DNA from: Bacteroidales bacterium
Lineage (GTDB): Bacteria > Bacteroidota > Bacteroidia > Bacteroidales > F082
DNA: 64,000 bases
Reading direction: 5' to 3'
NCBI GenBank assembly: GCA_024710405.1
Contig: JANJUV010000012.1
Span: 30,437 to 94,436, forward strand
Within the stretch, counting starts at the first letter, position 1. Every line of letters begins with the position of its first letter. Both the position numbers and the translations under genes were made by a program. Shown piece after piece: positions 18,201-26,107 of the stretch. Below the pieces are notes generated by a model that had not been told where the DNA came from, searched no databases, and worked only from the letters and a program-made list of their open reading frames with translations.

Positions 18201-18511
18201 GTGTTGCCACCGATACCGTGAAGATCGAATTCCTAGATTGCACCATTATTGATGAGCAAACTCAAGCGACGCTTAATGTATACCCGAATCCGGGCAACGG
18301 ATTGTTCGATCTCGTAGTCAACAATGCCGGTAACCCTCAGATAAAGATCAGGGTTTACAACCAGGCAGGCACTGAGATACTAGCACAATCAGTTCAGGCC
18401 ACCGGCAACCAGCTGAGGCACAAGCTCGACCTTACCCGTCAGCCTAAGGGTGTCTATACACTTATCATTGAATCCAATAGACGGATAACCAGAAAGCTAA
18501 TTATCCAATAA
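15281..18511 (+). CDS. secreted Asp-box (sialidase-like) propeller protein with GEVED and T9SS sorting domains
   Basis: A 1076-residue exported protein. An N-terminal signal/anchor segment (about 1-25) is followed by a beta-propeller region with five Asp-box type repeats (for example SDNQGETW, STDDGLTW, SLDGGATW, STDQGATW, SDDGGETW) between about residues 180 and 450. Next come a fibronectin-like segment, a GEVED domain ending GEVEDYSLYVV (about 765), Ig/PKD-like segments, and a T9SS type A sorting domain (YPNPGNGLFDL to the final KLIIQ). Asp boxes are structural, and the sialidase catalytic Arg triad was not identified, so a glycosidase activity is not claimed. The protein is probably released or surface-attached through T9SS. 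Confidence 0.85.
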   Translation: MKRKLTILLLALLGISFAGINWLISDDAKTERERRNMVDTRVDNNGYYKRLAKKGLYTLNPEVKVEPAIYTGSKIRAFSVTTDDSPDIPVTTINSTQSENSVFINPNDPDNVVNSNNSTQNPVGNLYGANDLYSFDASQTWLGKVQGAGGSNSGDPAVVIGWNGRWYINYISNPGGQGVAYSDNQGETWTPVTISPNPGQLADKNHFWIDNSQSSPYEGHLYNAWTDFGGPNDMEVVISRSTDDGLTWSTRQSISNAINAGSHNQGVHIQTGPNGEVYAAWAVYDGWPTDESAIGFAKSLDGGATWQPATRVITNIRGIRTTTTSKNMRVNSFPVMAVDISGGANNGTIYMVWTNIGVPGININESIDVYMVKSTDQGATWSTPVRVNQDPYGQGKQHYFPWITCDPENGVLSVIFYDDRNVSSAQCEVFCANSDDGGETWEDFKVSDVAFTPAPIPGLAGGYMGDYLGIAARGGKVYPVWTDNRSGVTMTYCSPYETNPLNRPRDLVAVVEFETGATDLDWTFETSPGFLNFNIYRDNVLIATTTENTYTDQLPDYGYFDYKVTAYYEGELESGASAVSVQWGDAQISYGPLTVKQYLMPDSTAQQFVLVNNEGQLPMDFTVASEIILNKQVNDYCDASGGGDEFISRVTFGNVDNASGSSGYADYTTFSEVVMPGQPLEVVIQNGNPYSGDQVGVWVDWNQDGEFNDEPVTVEGTPGLGPYTAIINPPFTAVPGPTRMRVRLTYTGSVQPCGTTQYGEVEDYSLYVVSWLTYTPTSGTIAPGASDTLFLNFNATDLEMGDYFANIFINSNDPDNGSVTIPVHLRVTDLQITAVADTNAACSGSPVALNAEVSGGSGEYTFYWKNMAGDIISNEQNSTLYPTLTDSYTAYVSDGTDTMPSNPVEVTVYELPLVDVGADIVICGGDNHTFDAGNEGAVFLWSNGATTQTIAVDSTGLGYGVHTFWVNVTNENNCVATDTVKIEFLDCTIIDEQTQATLNVYPNPGNGLFDLVVNNAGNPQIKIRVYNQAGTEILAQSVQATGNQLRHKLDLTRQPKGVYTLIIESNRRITRKLIIQ

Positions 18512-18546
18512 TAAATTCAATAATGTTTTCCAAAACCATCTAAAAA

Positions 18547-20037
18547 ATGAAAAAAGTAATCCTCTCATTAGCCCTGGCATTCCTCAGTGTGTATGCCGTG
18601 GCCCAACAGATTCCGCGTGAAATGGTACTCCTTGAAATTGGTACCGGAACCTGGTGCGTGTATTGCCCCGGTGCCGCAATGGGTGCCGATGACCTGATAG
18701 CCAACGGACATCCGGTGGCTGTGGTCGAAAACCATAATGGCGACCCGTTTGCCAATGTTTATTCCAACGCAAGGAATTCATTCTATGGCATCTCGGGTTA
18801 TCCGACAGCTTATTTCGACGGACAAAACCCGCATGTGGGCGGCAGCGCCAGTCAAAGTCTTTATCCGCAGTATCTTACAAAAGTAAATGCAAGACTGGCT
18901 GTTCCTACCTCCTTCAAAGTGGATATTTTTGGCACCAACAACGGCAATGTTTACGACATCACCCTGCGCATCGAAAAGGTTGCCGCTTATACCGGCAATC
19001 TGGTTGTACATCTGGCGCTTACAGAGTCAGAGATAGCTTACAACTGGCAGAACCAAAACCACCTGAACTTTGTTAACCGACTAATGGTTCCCAATCAAAA
19101 CGGCACACCACTCACGATTGATGTCGGACAAACCGTTGACATCGACCTTTCATTCACCTTCAACAACACATGGGTGGATGAGCATTGCGAACTGGTAGCA
19201 TGGGTTCAGAACAACAGCACCAAGGAAGTAGTTCACTCCAACAAAGTTGCCCTGCTCGACCTTGATCCGGGTGCCCCGACATTCCTTGCCGACTTTACCT
19301 CAAATAAAACAGACCTATGTGAACCCGGAACAGTGAAATTCTACGACAACTCTATTGGAAACCCGACAGTGTTTAACTGGCAGTTCCCCGGCGGTAACCC
19401 ATCAAGTTCAAACCTTGAAAAACCCATTGTTTATTATGCTGACTATGGTGAGTATGATGTAACCCTGACCGTGTCGAACGGAAGCGACCAAAGCACGACC
19501 TCAAAAACGGCATACATCAAGGTTCATGAACCTCCGGTGGTTACTTTTGCCGAAGTTCCTGTTCAGTGTATCTTCTGGGATCCACACCAGCTTATGGAAG
19601 GCCAGCCTGAAGGTGGCGTTTATGAAGGTCCGGGCGTGGTTGACGGATATTTCCATCCTTCCGTTGCCGGAGTTGGCAACCACACCATTACATACACCTA
19701 TACAGATCCGTATGGTTGCGTAAACTCAGCAACACAGGTTTTTGGTGTTGATGAGTGCACATCAATTAATGAACAGGTTGGCGGCGTGGCAGTAAACATC
19801 TTCCCCAACCCCACTACCGGCAAATTTGTGATTGAACTCGGAAGTCGTGAGAGTACCCAGATGAATATCAAGGTAATCAACAATCAGGGCAGAACAGTAT
19901 TTGAAAGCAGCCCGCTGCGCATTGCAGGCGACTACCGTCAGGAAATTGACCTGAGCGGTCTGGCCGAAGGCGTTTATTTTGTAAAATTCGAAGCCAACGG
20001 AAACAGCATGAGCAAAAAAATCGTGCTCAGGCATTGA
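18547..20037 (+). CDS. T9SS-exported thioredoxin-like (Omp28-related) protein with PKD domain
   Basis: A 496-residue secreted protein: signal peptide (MKKVILSLALAFLSVYAVAQQ), a thioredoxin-fold N-terminal half with a CVYC motif in TGTWCVYCPGA and the cis-Pro region GYPTAYFDG, a PKD domain (about 255-330, with FNWQFPGG and TVSNGS), a short Ig-like part, and a T9SS type A sorting domain (FPNPTTGKFVIEL to KKIVLRH). The thioredoxin-like half resembles Omp28-related outer-membrane proteins. It lies 35 bases after the propeller gene and before a terminator, so the two are probably one transcription unit. Confidence 0.82.
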   Translation: MKKVILSLALAFLSVYAVAQQIPREMVLLEIGTGTWCVYCPGAAMGADDLIANGHPVAVVENHNGDPFANVYSNARNSFYGISGYPTAYFDGQNPHVGGSASQSLYPQYLTKVNARLAVPTSFKVDIFGTNNGNVYDITLRIEKVAAYTGNLVVHLALTESEIAYNWQNQNHLNFVNRLMVPNQNGTPLTIDVGQTVDIDLSFTFNNTWVDEHCELVAWVQNNSTKEVVHSNKVALLDLDPGAPTFLADFTSNKTDLCEPGTVKFYDNSIGNPTVFNWQFPGGNPSSSNLEKPIVYYADYGEYDVTLTVSNGSDQSTTSKTAYIKVHEPPVVTFAEVPVQCIFWDPHQLMEGQPEGGVYEGPGVVDGYFHPSVAGVGNHTITYTYTDPYGCVNSATQVFGVDECTSINEQVGGVAVNIFPNPTTGKFVIELGSRESTQMNIKVINNQGRTVFESSPLRIAGDYRQEIDLSGLAEGVYFVKFEANGNSMSKKIVLRH

Positions 20038-20056
20038 TCCCCAGAAACCAATAATA

Positions 20057-20092
20057 AAAACCCGGCATCCCTGTTGATGTCGGGTTTTTTTA
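20057..20092 (+). terminator. Rho-independent terminator
   Basis: Stem CCCGGCATC (20061-20069) with GATGTCGGG (20076-20084), one G-U pair, six-base loop, then a T run to 20092. The A run on the left side lets it work weakly in both directions. It closes the two-gene secreted-protein unit. Confidence 0.85.
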
Positions 20093-20187
20093 ATGCTGGA
20101 CAACTACTAACCCATAAGACAGTACAAATTTCAAAATGGACAGAACCCGAAATCAAAGGGTTTCCATTCGATATGTACGTTTTTAGC

Positions 20188-20195
20188 TACTTTTG
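20188..20195 (+). promoter_or_regulatory. -7 box for lysS
   Basis: TACTTTTG, 18 bases before the chosen ATG at 20214. An upstream TTG codon at 20193 would start inside this box, which argues against using it. Confidence 0.5.
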
Positions 20196-20213
20196 CCAAA
20201 ATTTTTTTTCCAC

Positions 20214-21938
20214 ATGAGCATGATATTGAGCGAACAGGAACAAGTGAGGCGTGCATCACTGCACGAAATGCAGCAACTCGGCATCAACCCCTATCCTCCC
20301 GAAGCATTTGAGGTAAACACAACTACCGAAACCATTCTGGCCAACTTCAAGGAGGGCAGCGAAACGTTTAGCCATGTTTCAATAGCTGGCCGCATTATGA
20401 GCCGTCGGATTATGGGAGCCGCATCGTTTTGTGAACTTCAGGATGCAACCGGGCGTATTCAACTGTATGTGAAACGCGATGACATCTGCCCGGGCGAGGA
20501 TAAAACCCTCTATAATACTGTTTTTAAAAGATTACTGGATATTGGCGATATCATTGGCGTCACCGGTTTTGTATTCGTTACCCAGATGGGCGAAATTTCC
20601 ATACATATCAACTCACTGAAAGTCCTCAGCAAATCACTGCGTCCGCTGCCAATAGTAAAAGAAAAAGACGGCCAGCTGTTCGATGCCTTCACCGACCCTG
20701 AGCAACGCTACCGTATGCGTTATGTAGATCTGATCGTGAACGATCAGGTGAAAAACACCTTCCTGAAAAGGACAAAGGTCATCAATGTGATGCGCGATTT
20801 TTTCAATTCAAAAGGATATCTTGAAGTAGAAACACCTATTCTGCAACCTATTCCGGGCGGTGCAGCCGCAAGGCCATTCATAACGCACCACAATGCCCTC
20901 GACATTCCGCTCTACCTGCGCATTGCCAACGAACTCTACCTTAAACGGCTGATTGTAGGCGGTTTTGATGGAGTGTATGAATTTGCGAAAGACTTCCGCA
21001 ACGAAGGTATGGATCGCACCCACAATCCCGAGTTCACGGTATTGGAAATTTATGTAGCTTATAAAGACTACCTGTGGATGATGGACTTTACCGAAGATCT
21101 ATTGGTGAATGTTGTGGAAACAGTTCAAGGGAATAATTCGGTTTTGATAGATGGCAAAGAAATAGTGTTCTCAAAACCTTTCCGAAGGGTTCCTATCCTT
21201 GAAGCCATTCGCGAACACACAGGTATTGATGTAGCCGGAATGGATGAAAAACAGTTAATCGCAGTGTGCAGGCAACTCGGTATCGAGGTTGACGACTCAA
21301 TGGGCAAAGGCAAGCTGATTGATCAGATTTTCGGCGAAAAATGTGAGCACCACTATATCCAACCCACATTTATCACTGATTATCCCGTCGAAATGTCGCC
21401 ATTGTGTAAACGCCACCGAAGCAATCCCGAACTCACCGAACGATTCGAACTGATGATCAATGGCAAAGAAATTGCCAACGCTTACACTGAGCTCAATGAT
21501 CCCATTGACCAGCGAATGAGGTTCGAAGAGCAACTCAGGCTTTCAGAAAGAGGCGACAGCGAAGCCATGTTTATTGATCAGGATTTCCTTCGGGCCCTCG
21601 AATTTGGCATGCCACCGACCTCAGGCATGGGAATAGGAATCGACCGCCTGGTGATGCTCATTACCGGGCAGACCTCCATTCAGGAAGTGCTGTTTTTCCC
21701 GCAAATGCGGCCCGAAAAAATAAAAAAAGCAATGTCGCATGAGATGTTTACCGAAATAGGTGTGCCTGAAGAATGGGCCCGCCAGTTGATTCAGGCAGGC
21801 TACCAAACCATTGAAAGCTTTAAAAATGAGAAACCACAGGTTTTGCAACAAAAGCTCAATGGTTTGCGTAAAAAGAACAAGCTTGATATTCCGGCAGTTC
21901 AGCTGGAGGAAATCATGCTGTGGTTCGGAAATCTATAA
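20214..21938 (+). CDS. lysS: lysyl-tRNA synthetase, class II
   Basis: A 574-residue class II synthetase that charges tRNA-Lys. Visible parts are the OB-fold anticodon-binding domain (about 45-150, with [18 protein letters not shown]), motif 2 around [23 protein letters not shown] and motif 3 with [14 protein letters not shown]-terminal extension of about 70 residues after the catalytic core ([14 protein letters not shown] onward) is seen in Bacteroidota LysRS. The ATG at 20214 is preferred over the in-frame TTG at 20193; another ATG at 20220 is possible. Confidence 0.95.
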   Translation: MSMILSEQEQVRRASLHEMQQLGINPYPPEAFEVNTTTETILANFKEGSETFSHVSIAGRIMSRRIMGAASFCELQDATGRIQLYVKRDDICPGEDKTLYNTVFKRLLDIGDIIGVTGFVFVTQMGEISIHINSLKVLSKSLRPLPIVKEKDGQLFDAFTDPEQRYRMRYVDLIVNDQVKNTFLKRTKVINVMRDFFNSKGYLEVETPILQPIPGGAAARPFITHHNALDIPLYLRIANELYLKRLIVGGFDGVYEFAKDFRNEGMDRTHNPEFTVLEIYVAYKDYLWMMDFTEDLLVNVVETVQGNNSVLIDGKEIVFSKPFRRVPILEAIREHTGIDVAGMDEKQLIAVCRQLGIEVDDSMGKGKLIDQIFGEKCEHHYIQPTFITDYPVEMSPLCKRHRSNPELTERFELMINGKEIANAYTELNDPIDQRMRFEEQLRLSERGDSEAMFIDQDFLRALEFGMPPTSGMGIGIDRLVMLITGQTSIQEVLFFPQMRPEKIKKAMSHEMFTEIGVPEEWARQLIQAGYQTIESFKNEKPQVLQQKLNGLRKKNKLDIPAVQLEEIMLWFGNL

Positions 21939-22064
21939 TAATGGACAGCTTTATTCGACAGTTTCTCATTAATAGAATAAGACTCAGGAAATGGATTCCA
22001 ACATGTTTCCATCCAAAGTTTTAGTCATCATAAAGACCATGAAAAGATACCCTAATAAAGACAC

Positions 22065-22096
22065 TTGATTTTTCTGTATAATTTCCTGTATATTTG
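22065..22096 (+). promoter_or_regulatory. promoter for the SPOR-domain protein
   Basis: TTG at 22065-22067 and TATATTTG at 22089-22096 with 21 bases between. The -7 box ends five bases before the ATG at 22102, so the message would have almost no leader. Confidence 0.55.
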
Positions 22097-22101
22097 CCCA
22101 T

Positions 22102-23295
22102 ATGTTTGCACGCTTCCACCGATATTCAATAACCTTACTTTTCGTGCTGTTTGTGGCATCATTCATTTCTTCCGGGCTTAAAGCGCAGGAAATGATTGAG
22201 TCATCACAGGGATATAGTGGCAGATGGAAAATTGGAACAGGCGGAGGCGTAAACCTGTTTTACGGCGATATCCGAAAAGACCCCTGGGGGCAGCATCTGG
22301 TGTATGAAAGTGATTTTCTGTGGAACAGCTATTTGTTTATCGAACACAACCTTAGTCCGGCATTTGGTTTAAGGGTCCAGGGGATGTATTCCCGGCTCAC
22401 CGGAACAGCCAGGCCAAACAAATATGATTTTGAATCTGAATTGATTGAACTTGGCCTTGGAGCAACTATTAACCTGAACAATCTTTTTGGACCAAACCGC
22501 TACAACAGGTTTTTCAATGTCAATCTGTTGCTCGGCGGGGCAGCAGCAAATTTCCGTTCAGATTTCTACCAGACAGGAACCGGAAATAAGACCGGGACTT
22601 TGGGATATGGAGGAGGAAAAGGTTTGGGGGGACGCACACTTGATGGTGTACTCTACGCCGGGCTTGGATTCGACTTCAGGCTTTCAGACCACTGGCTGCT
22701 TCGCCTCGAAAGCAGCAACAAAGCCATCATGGATAATGCTCTGGTGATTTTTGAAAACAGCTTTCCTTTCGACCTCTATAACCAGACAACCCTTGGGGTT
22801 GCCTACCGTTTTGGCGCCGCCTCACCAAGAGTGTCTCGCATGGCACCTGACGATCCTTCTTTAAAAAAGAAGCAGGATTTGCAGGATATGCCAACAGAAA
22901 GCCCCTCTGATAAAAACGAAATACAAAGTCCGGAATTTGATTTCAGGGTCTTCCCCGCCCAGTCTGAACCGACAAAAGCAGACTCAACCATTGAGGTTGT
23001 ATCAAAAGTTGCTGCAGATCAAACAGACTCCCTGTCTGATATTGAGTACCGCGTACAGATTCTGGCAAAATTCGGCACCAAGATTTCAATTGCACAGGTG
23101 GCAAAAAAATACAAGCTGCGTGCTGCCGACATCAGAGAAGATGCACACAATAGTTTCTTTATCTATACAACCGGTTCATTTACACAATATGAAGAAGCTG
23201 CTCAACTCAGAAATACCCTGAAAAATGAGCACGGCGTATTTGATGCCTTCGTAGTGGCCTTTAGGGATGGAAAACGTCTCGACCGGCTTCCTTAA
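22102..23295 (+). CDS. outer-membrane beta-barrel protein with C-terminal SPOR-like domain
   Basis: A 397-residue envelope protein. A signal peptide (about 1-28, ending near LKAQE) is followed by a region of alternating aromatic and glycine-rich strands (about 38-240) typical of a porin-like barrel (GGGVNLFYGDIRKD, GLRVQGMYSRL, GVAYRFG). A charged linker leads to a C-terminal SPOR-like domain (about 310-390, EYRVQILAKFG to GVFDAFVVAF), which in other proteins binds denuded peptidoglycan glycans. The pairing suggests an outer-membrane anchor to the cell wall. Specific function unknown. Confidence 0.7.
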   Translation: MFARFHRYSITLLFVLFVASFISSGLKAQEMIESSQGYSGRWKIGTGGGVNLFYGDIRKDPWGQHLVYESDFLWNSYLFIEHNLSPAFGLRVQGMYSRLTGTARPNKYDFESELIELGLGATINLNNLFGPNRYNRFFNVNLLLGGAAANFRSDFYQTGTGNKTGTLGYGGGKGLGGRTLDGVLYAGLGFDFRLSDHWLLRLESSNKAIMDNALVIFENSFPFDLYNQTTLGVAYRFGAASPRVSRMAPDDPSLKKKQDLQDMPTESPSDKNEIQSPEFDFRVFPAQSEPTKADSTIEVVSKVAADQTDSLSDIEYRVQILAKFGTKISIAQVAKKYKLRAADIREDAHNSFFIYTTGSFTQYEEAAQLRNTLKNEHGVFDAFVVAFRDGKRLDRLP

Positions 23296-23307
23296 ATTTG
23301 ATATACG

Positions 23308-23424
23308 ATGAAAAGCGAATTCGACTACGACGAAACACGTGATGATATGCCCAGAAAAGTCACAACCTGGATTATCATCATTGCTTTGATTGCCGCGGCT
23401 TATCTTTCCCAAATCATGGTATAA
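23308..23424 (+). CDS. small single-span membrane protein (38 residues)
   Basis: ATG at 23308 opens a 38-residue frame ending at TAA 23422-23424. It has an acidic N-terminus (MKSEFDYDETRDDMPRK) and one hydrophobic helix (TTWIIIIALIAAAYLSQIMV). It begins 12 bases after the SPOR-domain gene and is on the same strand, which supports co-transcription. Positive charges just before the helix suggest the N-terminus stays inside. Function unknown; it could also be a spurious frame, but the clean helix makes a real small protein likely. Confidence 0.55.
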   Translation: MKSEFDYDETRDDMPRKVTTWIIIIALIAAAYLSQIMV

Positions 23425-23453
23425 TCAGAGGGCTTTGGCCGATCCAGCTATTA

Positions 23454-25502
23454 TCAAAGTTGCAATCGAAGCAGTCTTCCGGTAACAATAGTGTCTTTTC
23501 CTGACAACCTATAAATGTACAATCCATCAGGTACAATTTTGCCATCAGATGTTGAAAAGTCCCAAACCATCGACTGACGATCTCCTGTAGCAAAGCCTTC
23601 GTAAAGCACATTGATTAATTTACCCTGAACATCAAACACTTCAAGACGAAACTTCTTGTTTGTCAGGCCCTCAATTTCAAACGTAACTTCTCTAACAGAC
23701 GGATTGGGATAAACGCCTACCCATATATCGCTGTTTGATCGTTCAATTGTCGAAACCAGATCGGGGTCAATCATGATAGTCTCAATATAATCGCCTGCAT
23801 CGGTCATCACCCACACGTAATTCGTAATGAAATCACTTATATCCAGTGTAACCGGAATATTGAGTTCGACAATCACTTCAAGACTATCAGTTGGTGACAA
23901 ATTATAAGGAAATTCAGGCAGGGAAGGCAAAACTACATAACCAGGAATGGAGGGTTCAATAGTTTGTATCTGAATATCTGCGTCAGAAACATTAAAAATC
24001 TTAAAACTATGAGTCAATTCGGTGATGTAATAAAGAGTATCGGGGACGAGAATTACAGGTTCTTCCGGTCCCTGACCAACGATAAAACTGAATGGATCAA
24101 GGCTTCCCATGTAAGGCAGCATAACAGATCGGTTTGACTCATCAGCAGCAGAAAGAAAGTAGCGTACCGTGTCGCCGGCAGCAAAGTTGTTGATCCAGCC
24201 CTGATAGTTGTCGCCCGACTGATAGAAAAGCGGGGATTGTTCATAATCGCTTCCATTGATACTGAAATGCAGCAAAAGTGAATCCGAGATCAGATTTTCG
24301 CCCGAATATGGCACTATAGTGGCCTGAATTTCGAGTGAGTCGGACCAATCAACGGTGCCATAAAGCGGTCGGTGGTCAACAAAAAGCATTTCCAGATCAG
24401 CGATACCTATAGTGCGGCAGTGTAACGCATCTGTGTTGTACCAACCATTATAGTTGATTCCGATTATCTCATATCCGGGCATGGCCTGCTGATACACCTG
24501 AATGGCCTGAGCATCATGCTGGCTGCCGGTAAGTGGAACAAACACCTTATTGTTCAGAATGAGTGAGTTAGTATATGGTGTATAAGGAAATGTTCCAGGT
24601 GTAAAAACTCTGTACACTTTATAAGGATACCCATAAGAACTGGGCGTTGTGGCAAAAAAATTAGCGATCGTCTCAAACATGCTGAACCTGTAATCGGAAA
24701 TGGGGACCCTGCCAATCAGGATCTTATCTGGTGCCAAATACTTTCCCCAGCAGTCAATATGTTTGATATAATCATCCAAAGGGTCAATTGTAACATCATA
24801 ACGGGTTATTCCCAGATAATCCTCAGCCTTTTGATGAATCTGCGCCTGTGTCAGATTAGTATTCTCCTCATACAGCAAATCCGTTGAGGCGGCAATCCCT
24901 AATCCATCCACCATCATATTGCCGCCGGTATGGGTTAGGTTCATGCCAAATAAATTAATATCCAGCATATTGGCCATATATTCAGGAACCATATTGTCCT
25001 GTGGGCGGTTGCGGTTGTATGGAAAATCGCAGATTCCGGGCTCTTTGTTTCCGTCAAAAACAAACCACGGGCCATAATCCCGCGTCCAGTATGAATCACT
25101 GTTGTGAAAAGGTGTGATCAGAAAAGAGCAGTTGTCAGTATTCACTCCGTTTGATGCGTATGTGGCGAGCACCTGATCGGCCATTGACTGGCTGGTTACC
25201 CGGGTGATTACCTCCACATCTTCCGACATCTCGGCAATAAGGTTATATGGAATCCCCAATGGATTACGAATCAGCACGCCCTGCATGGGTTCAAATTCGG
25301 CCACCATACGCACAGGCCCAGGAGGAGGTGGTGTTTCGGTAAAGTTGATACCGGTGAGCACCGGTTCATACATCTCTTCTTCCGAAAGATAGTGAAGCTT
25401 GCGCCAGTCAGGCTTATTTTCAGGCTTTTGCTGGGCAAACGAACCGGTTGCCGCTGATAGCAACCCTGTCAAAACGATGAAGAATACCAGGTACTTTTTC
25501 AT
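23454..25502 (-). CDS. peptidylarginine/agmatine deiminase-family protein, T9SS-exported (PPAD-like)
   Basis: A 682-residue exported protein. The start at 25502 gives a proper signal peptide (MKKYLVFFIVLTGLLSAATG, then FAQQ); longer frames upstream lack one and overlap the promoter. The catalytic domain (about 60-380) shows Asp142 in WTRDYGPW, HIDCW (His248, Asp250), Asn312 in YTNSLILNN and Cys362 in ALHCRTIG, the set of the guanidino-group-modifying deiminase family. Arg164 and Arg166 in YNRNRPQDN match the arginines that Porphyromonas gingivalis PPAD uses to bind a C-terminal carboxylate. After it come Ig-like segments and a T9SS sorting domain (YPNPSVREVTFEI to GRLLRLQL). It probably makes citrulline from peptide arginine; free agmatine is a less likely substrate for an exported enzyme. 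Confidence 0.82.
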   Translation of the reverse strand: MKKYLVFFIVLTGLLSAATGSFAQQKPENKPDWRKLHYLSEEEMYEPVLTGINFTETPPPPGPVRMVAEFEPMQGVLIRNPLGIPYNLIAEMSEDVEVITRVTSQSMADQVLATYASNGVNTDNCSFLITPFHNSDSYWTRDYGPWFVFDGNKEPGICDFPYNRNRPQDNMVPEYMANMLDINLFGMNLTHTGGNMMVDGLGIAASTDLLYEENTNLTQAQIHQKAEDYLGITRYDVTIDPLDDYIKHIDCWGKYLAPDKILIGRVPISDYRFSMFETIANFFATTPSSYGYPYKVYRVFTPGTFPYTPYTNSLILNNKVFVPLTGSQHDAQAIQVYQQAMPGYEIIGINYNGWYNTDALHCRTIGIADLEMLFVDHRPLYGTVDWSDSLEIQATIVPYSGENLISDSLLLHFSINGSDYEQSPLFYQSGDNYQGWINNFAAGDTVRYFLSAADESNRSVMLPYMGSLDPFSFIVGQGPEEPVILVPDTLYYITELTHSFKIFNVSDADIQIQTIEPSIPGYVVLPSLPEFPYNLSPTDSLEVIVELNIPVTLDISDFITNYVWVMTDAGDYIETIMIDPDLVSTIERSNSDIWVGVYPNPSVREVTFEIEGLTNKKFRLEVFDVQGKLINVLYEGFATGDRQSMVWDFSTSDGKIVPDGLYIYRLSGKDTIVTGRLLRLQL

Positions 25503-25538
25503 GAAAGGAACGAATAAAATTTGAGACAATCTGATCAA

Positions 25539-25546
25539 CAAAAATA
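25539..25546 (-). promoter_or_regulatory. -7 box for the PPAD-like gene
   Basis: On the minus strand this reads TATTTTTG, a TAnnTTTG match, 36 bases before the chosen ATG at 25502. Its place supports that start over the longer frames. Confidence 0.5.
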
Positions 25547-25696
25547 GGTAAACTGTAATCATATTTCGCATTTTGCTGCTGCAAAGCGGTTGAAACATGA
25601 AAACATACATTTGCTTTAGAATGATCATTTCAATATATACTTTTGATGTGTTCCAATACGGCAAGTGTAAAGGCTGCAAAAACCAGTAAAATTGTA

Positions 25697-25704
25697 TATC
25701 TTTG
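25697..25704 (+). promoter_or_regulatory. -7 box for tatA
   Basis: TATCTTTG, 27 bases before the ATG at 25732, in the short space between divergent genes. Confidence 0.5.
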
Positions 25705-25731
25705 CTCCATAATATCTAAGCACAACAGATT

Positions 25732-25929
25732 ATGACACTTTCAATATTGCTCGGTATGATAGGCGGATGGCAGATTTTTGTCATCGTCCTGGTGGTTTTG
25801 TTGCTTTTTGGTGGAAAAAAGATTCCGGAATTGATGAAAGGTATTGGCCGCGGCGTGAAAGAGTTTAAAGATGGTATGAGCGGCGAAGACCAAAAGCAGG
25901 GCAGCAACGAAAAGGATCAGACCAAATAG
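25732..25929 (+). CDS. tatA: twin-arginine translocase subunit TatA/TatE
   Basis: A 65-residue protein with one hydrophobic helix (about 10-28), a Gly-Pro-type hinge replaced by FGGKKIPELMKGIG (about 29-42), and an amphipathic helix with KEFKDGMSGED, the standard TatA/E layout. It forms the pore-like assembly for folded proteins with RR signal peptides. No tatC is visible nearby; in Bacteroidota it is often elsewhere. Confidence 0.9.
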   Translation: MTLSILLGMIGGWQIFVIVLVVLLLFGGKKIPELMKGIGRGVKEFKDGMSGEDQKQGSNEKDQTK

Positions 25930-26072
25930 TTTTCTTCTATCCGTCTGACGGTTACCACTCAGCATTAATTTGTGTTTCGGCCTGAAAATAGCATTGGAAC
26001 ACACTAAGGTTTATTAACCAACGTTTGTTCATTGATTCTCATGGGGCAGATATTTTGGGATTCCAAACTCTT

Positions 26073-26080
26073 TATTTTTG
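26073..26080 (+). promoter_or_regulatory. -7 box for the MltD-type gene
   Basis: TATTTTTG, 27 bases before the chosen ATG at 26108. An in-frame TTG at 26078 lies inside the box and is unlikely to be a start. Confidence 0.5.
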
Positions 26081-26107
26081 TTTACAGGACTTATTCAGAA
26101 TAATTTT

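Noticed and set aside
15281..18511. Calling the Asp-box protein a sialidase
   Set aside because: Asp boxes are structural and I could not find the catalytic arginines or Tyr/Glu pair; propeller-type cell-surface proteins share the boxes.
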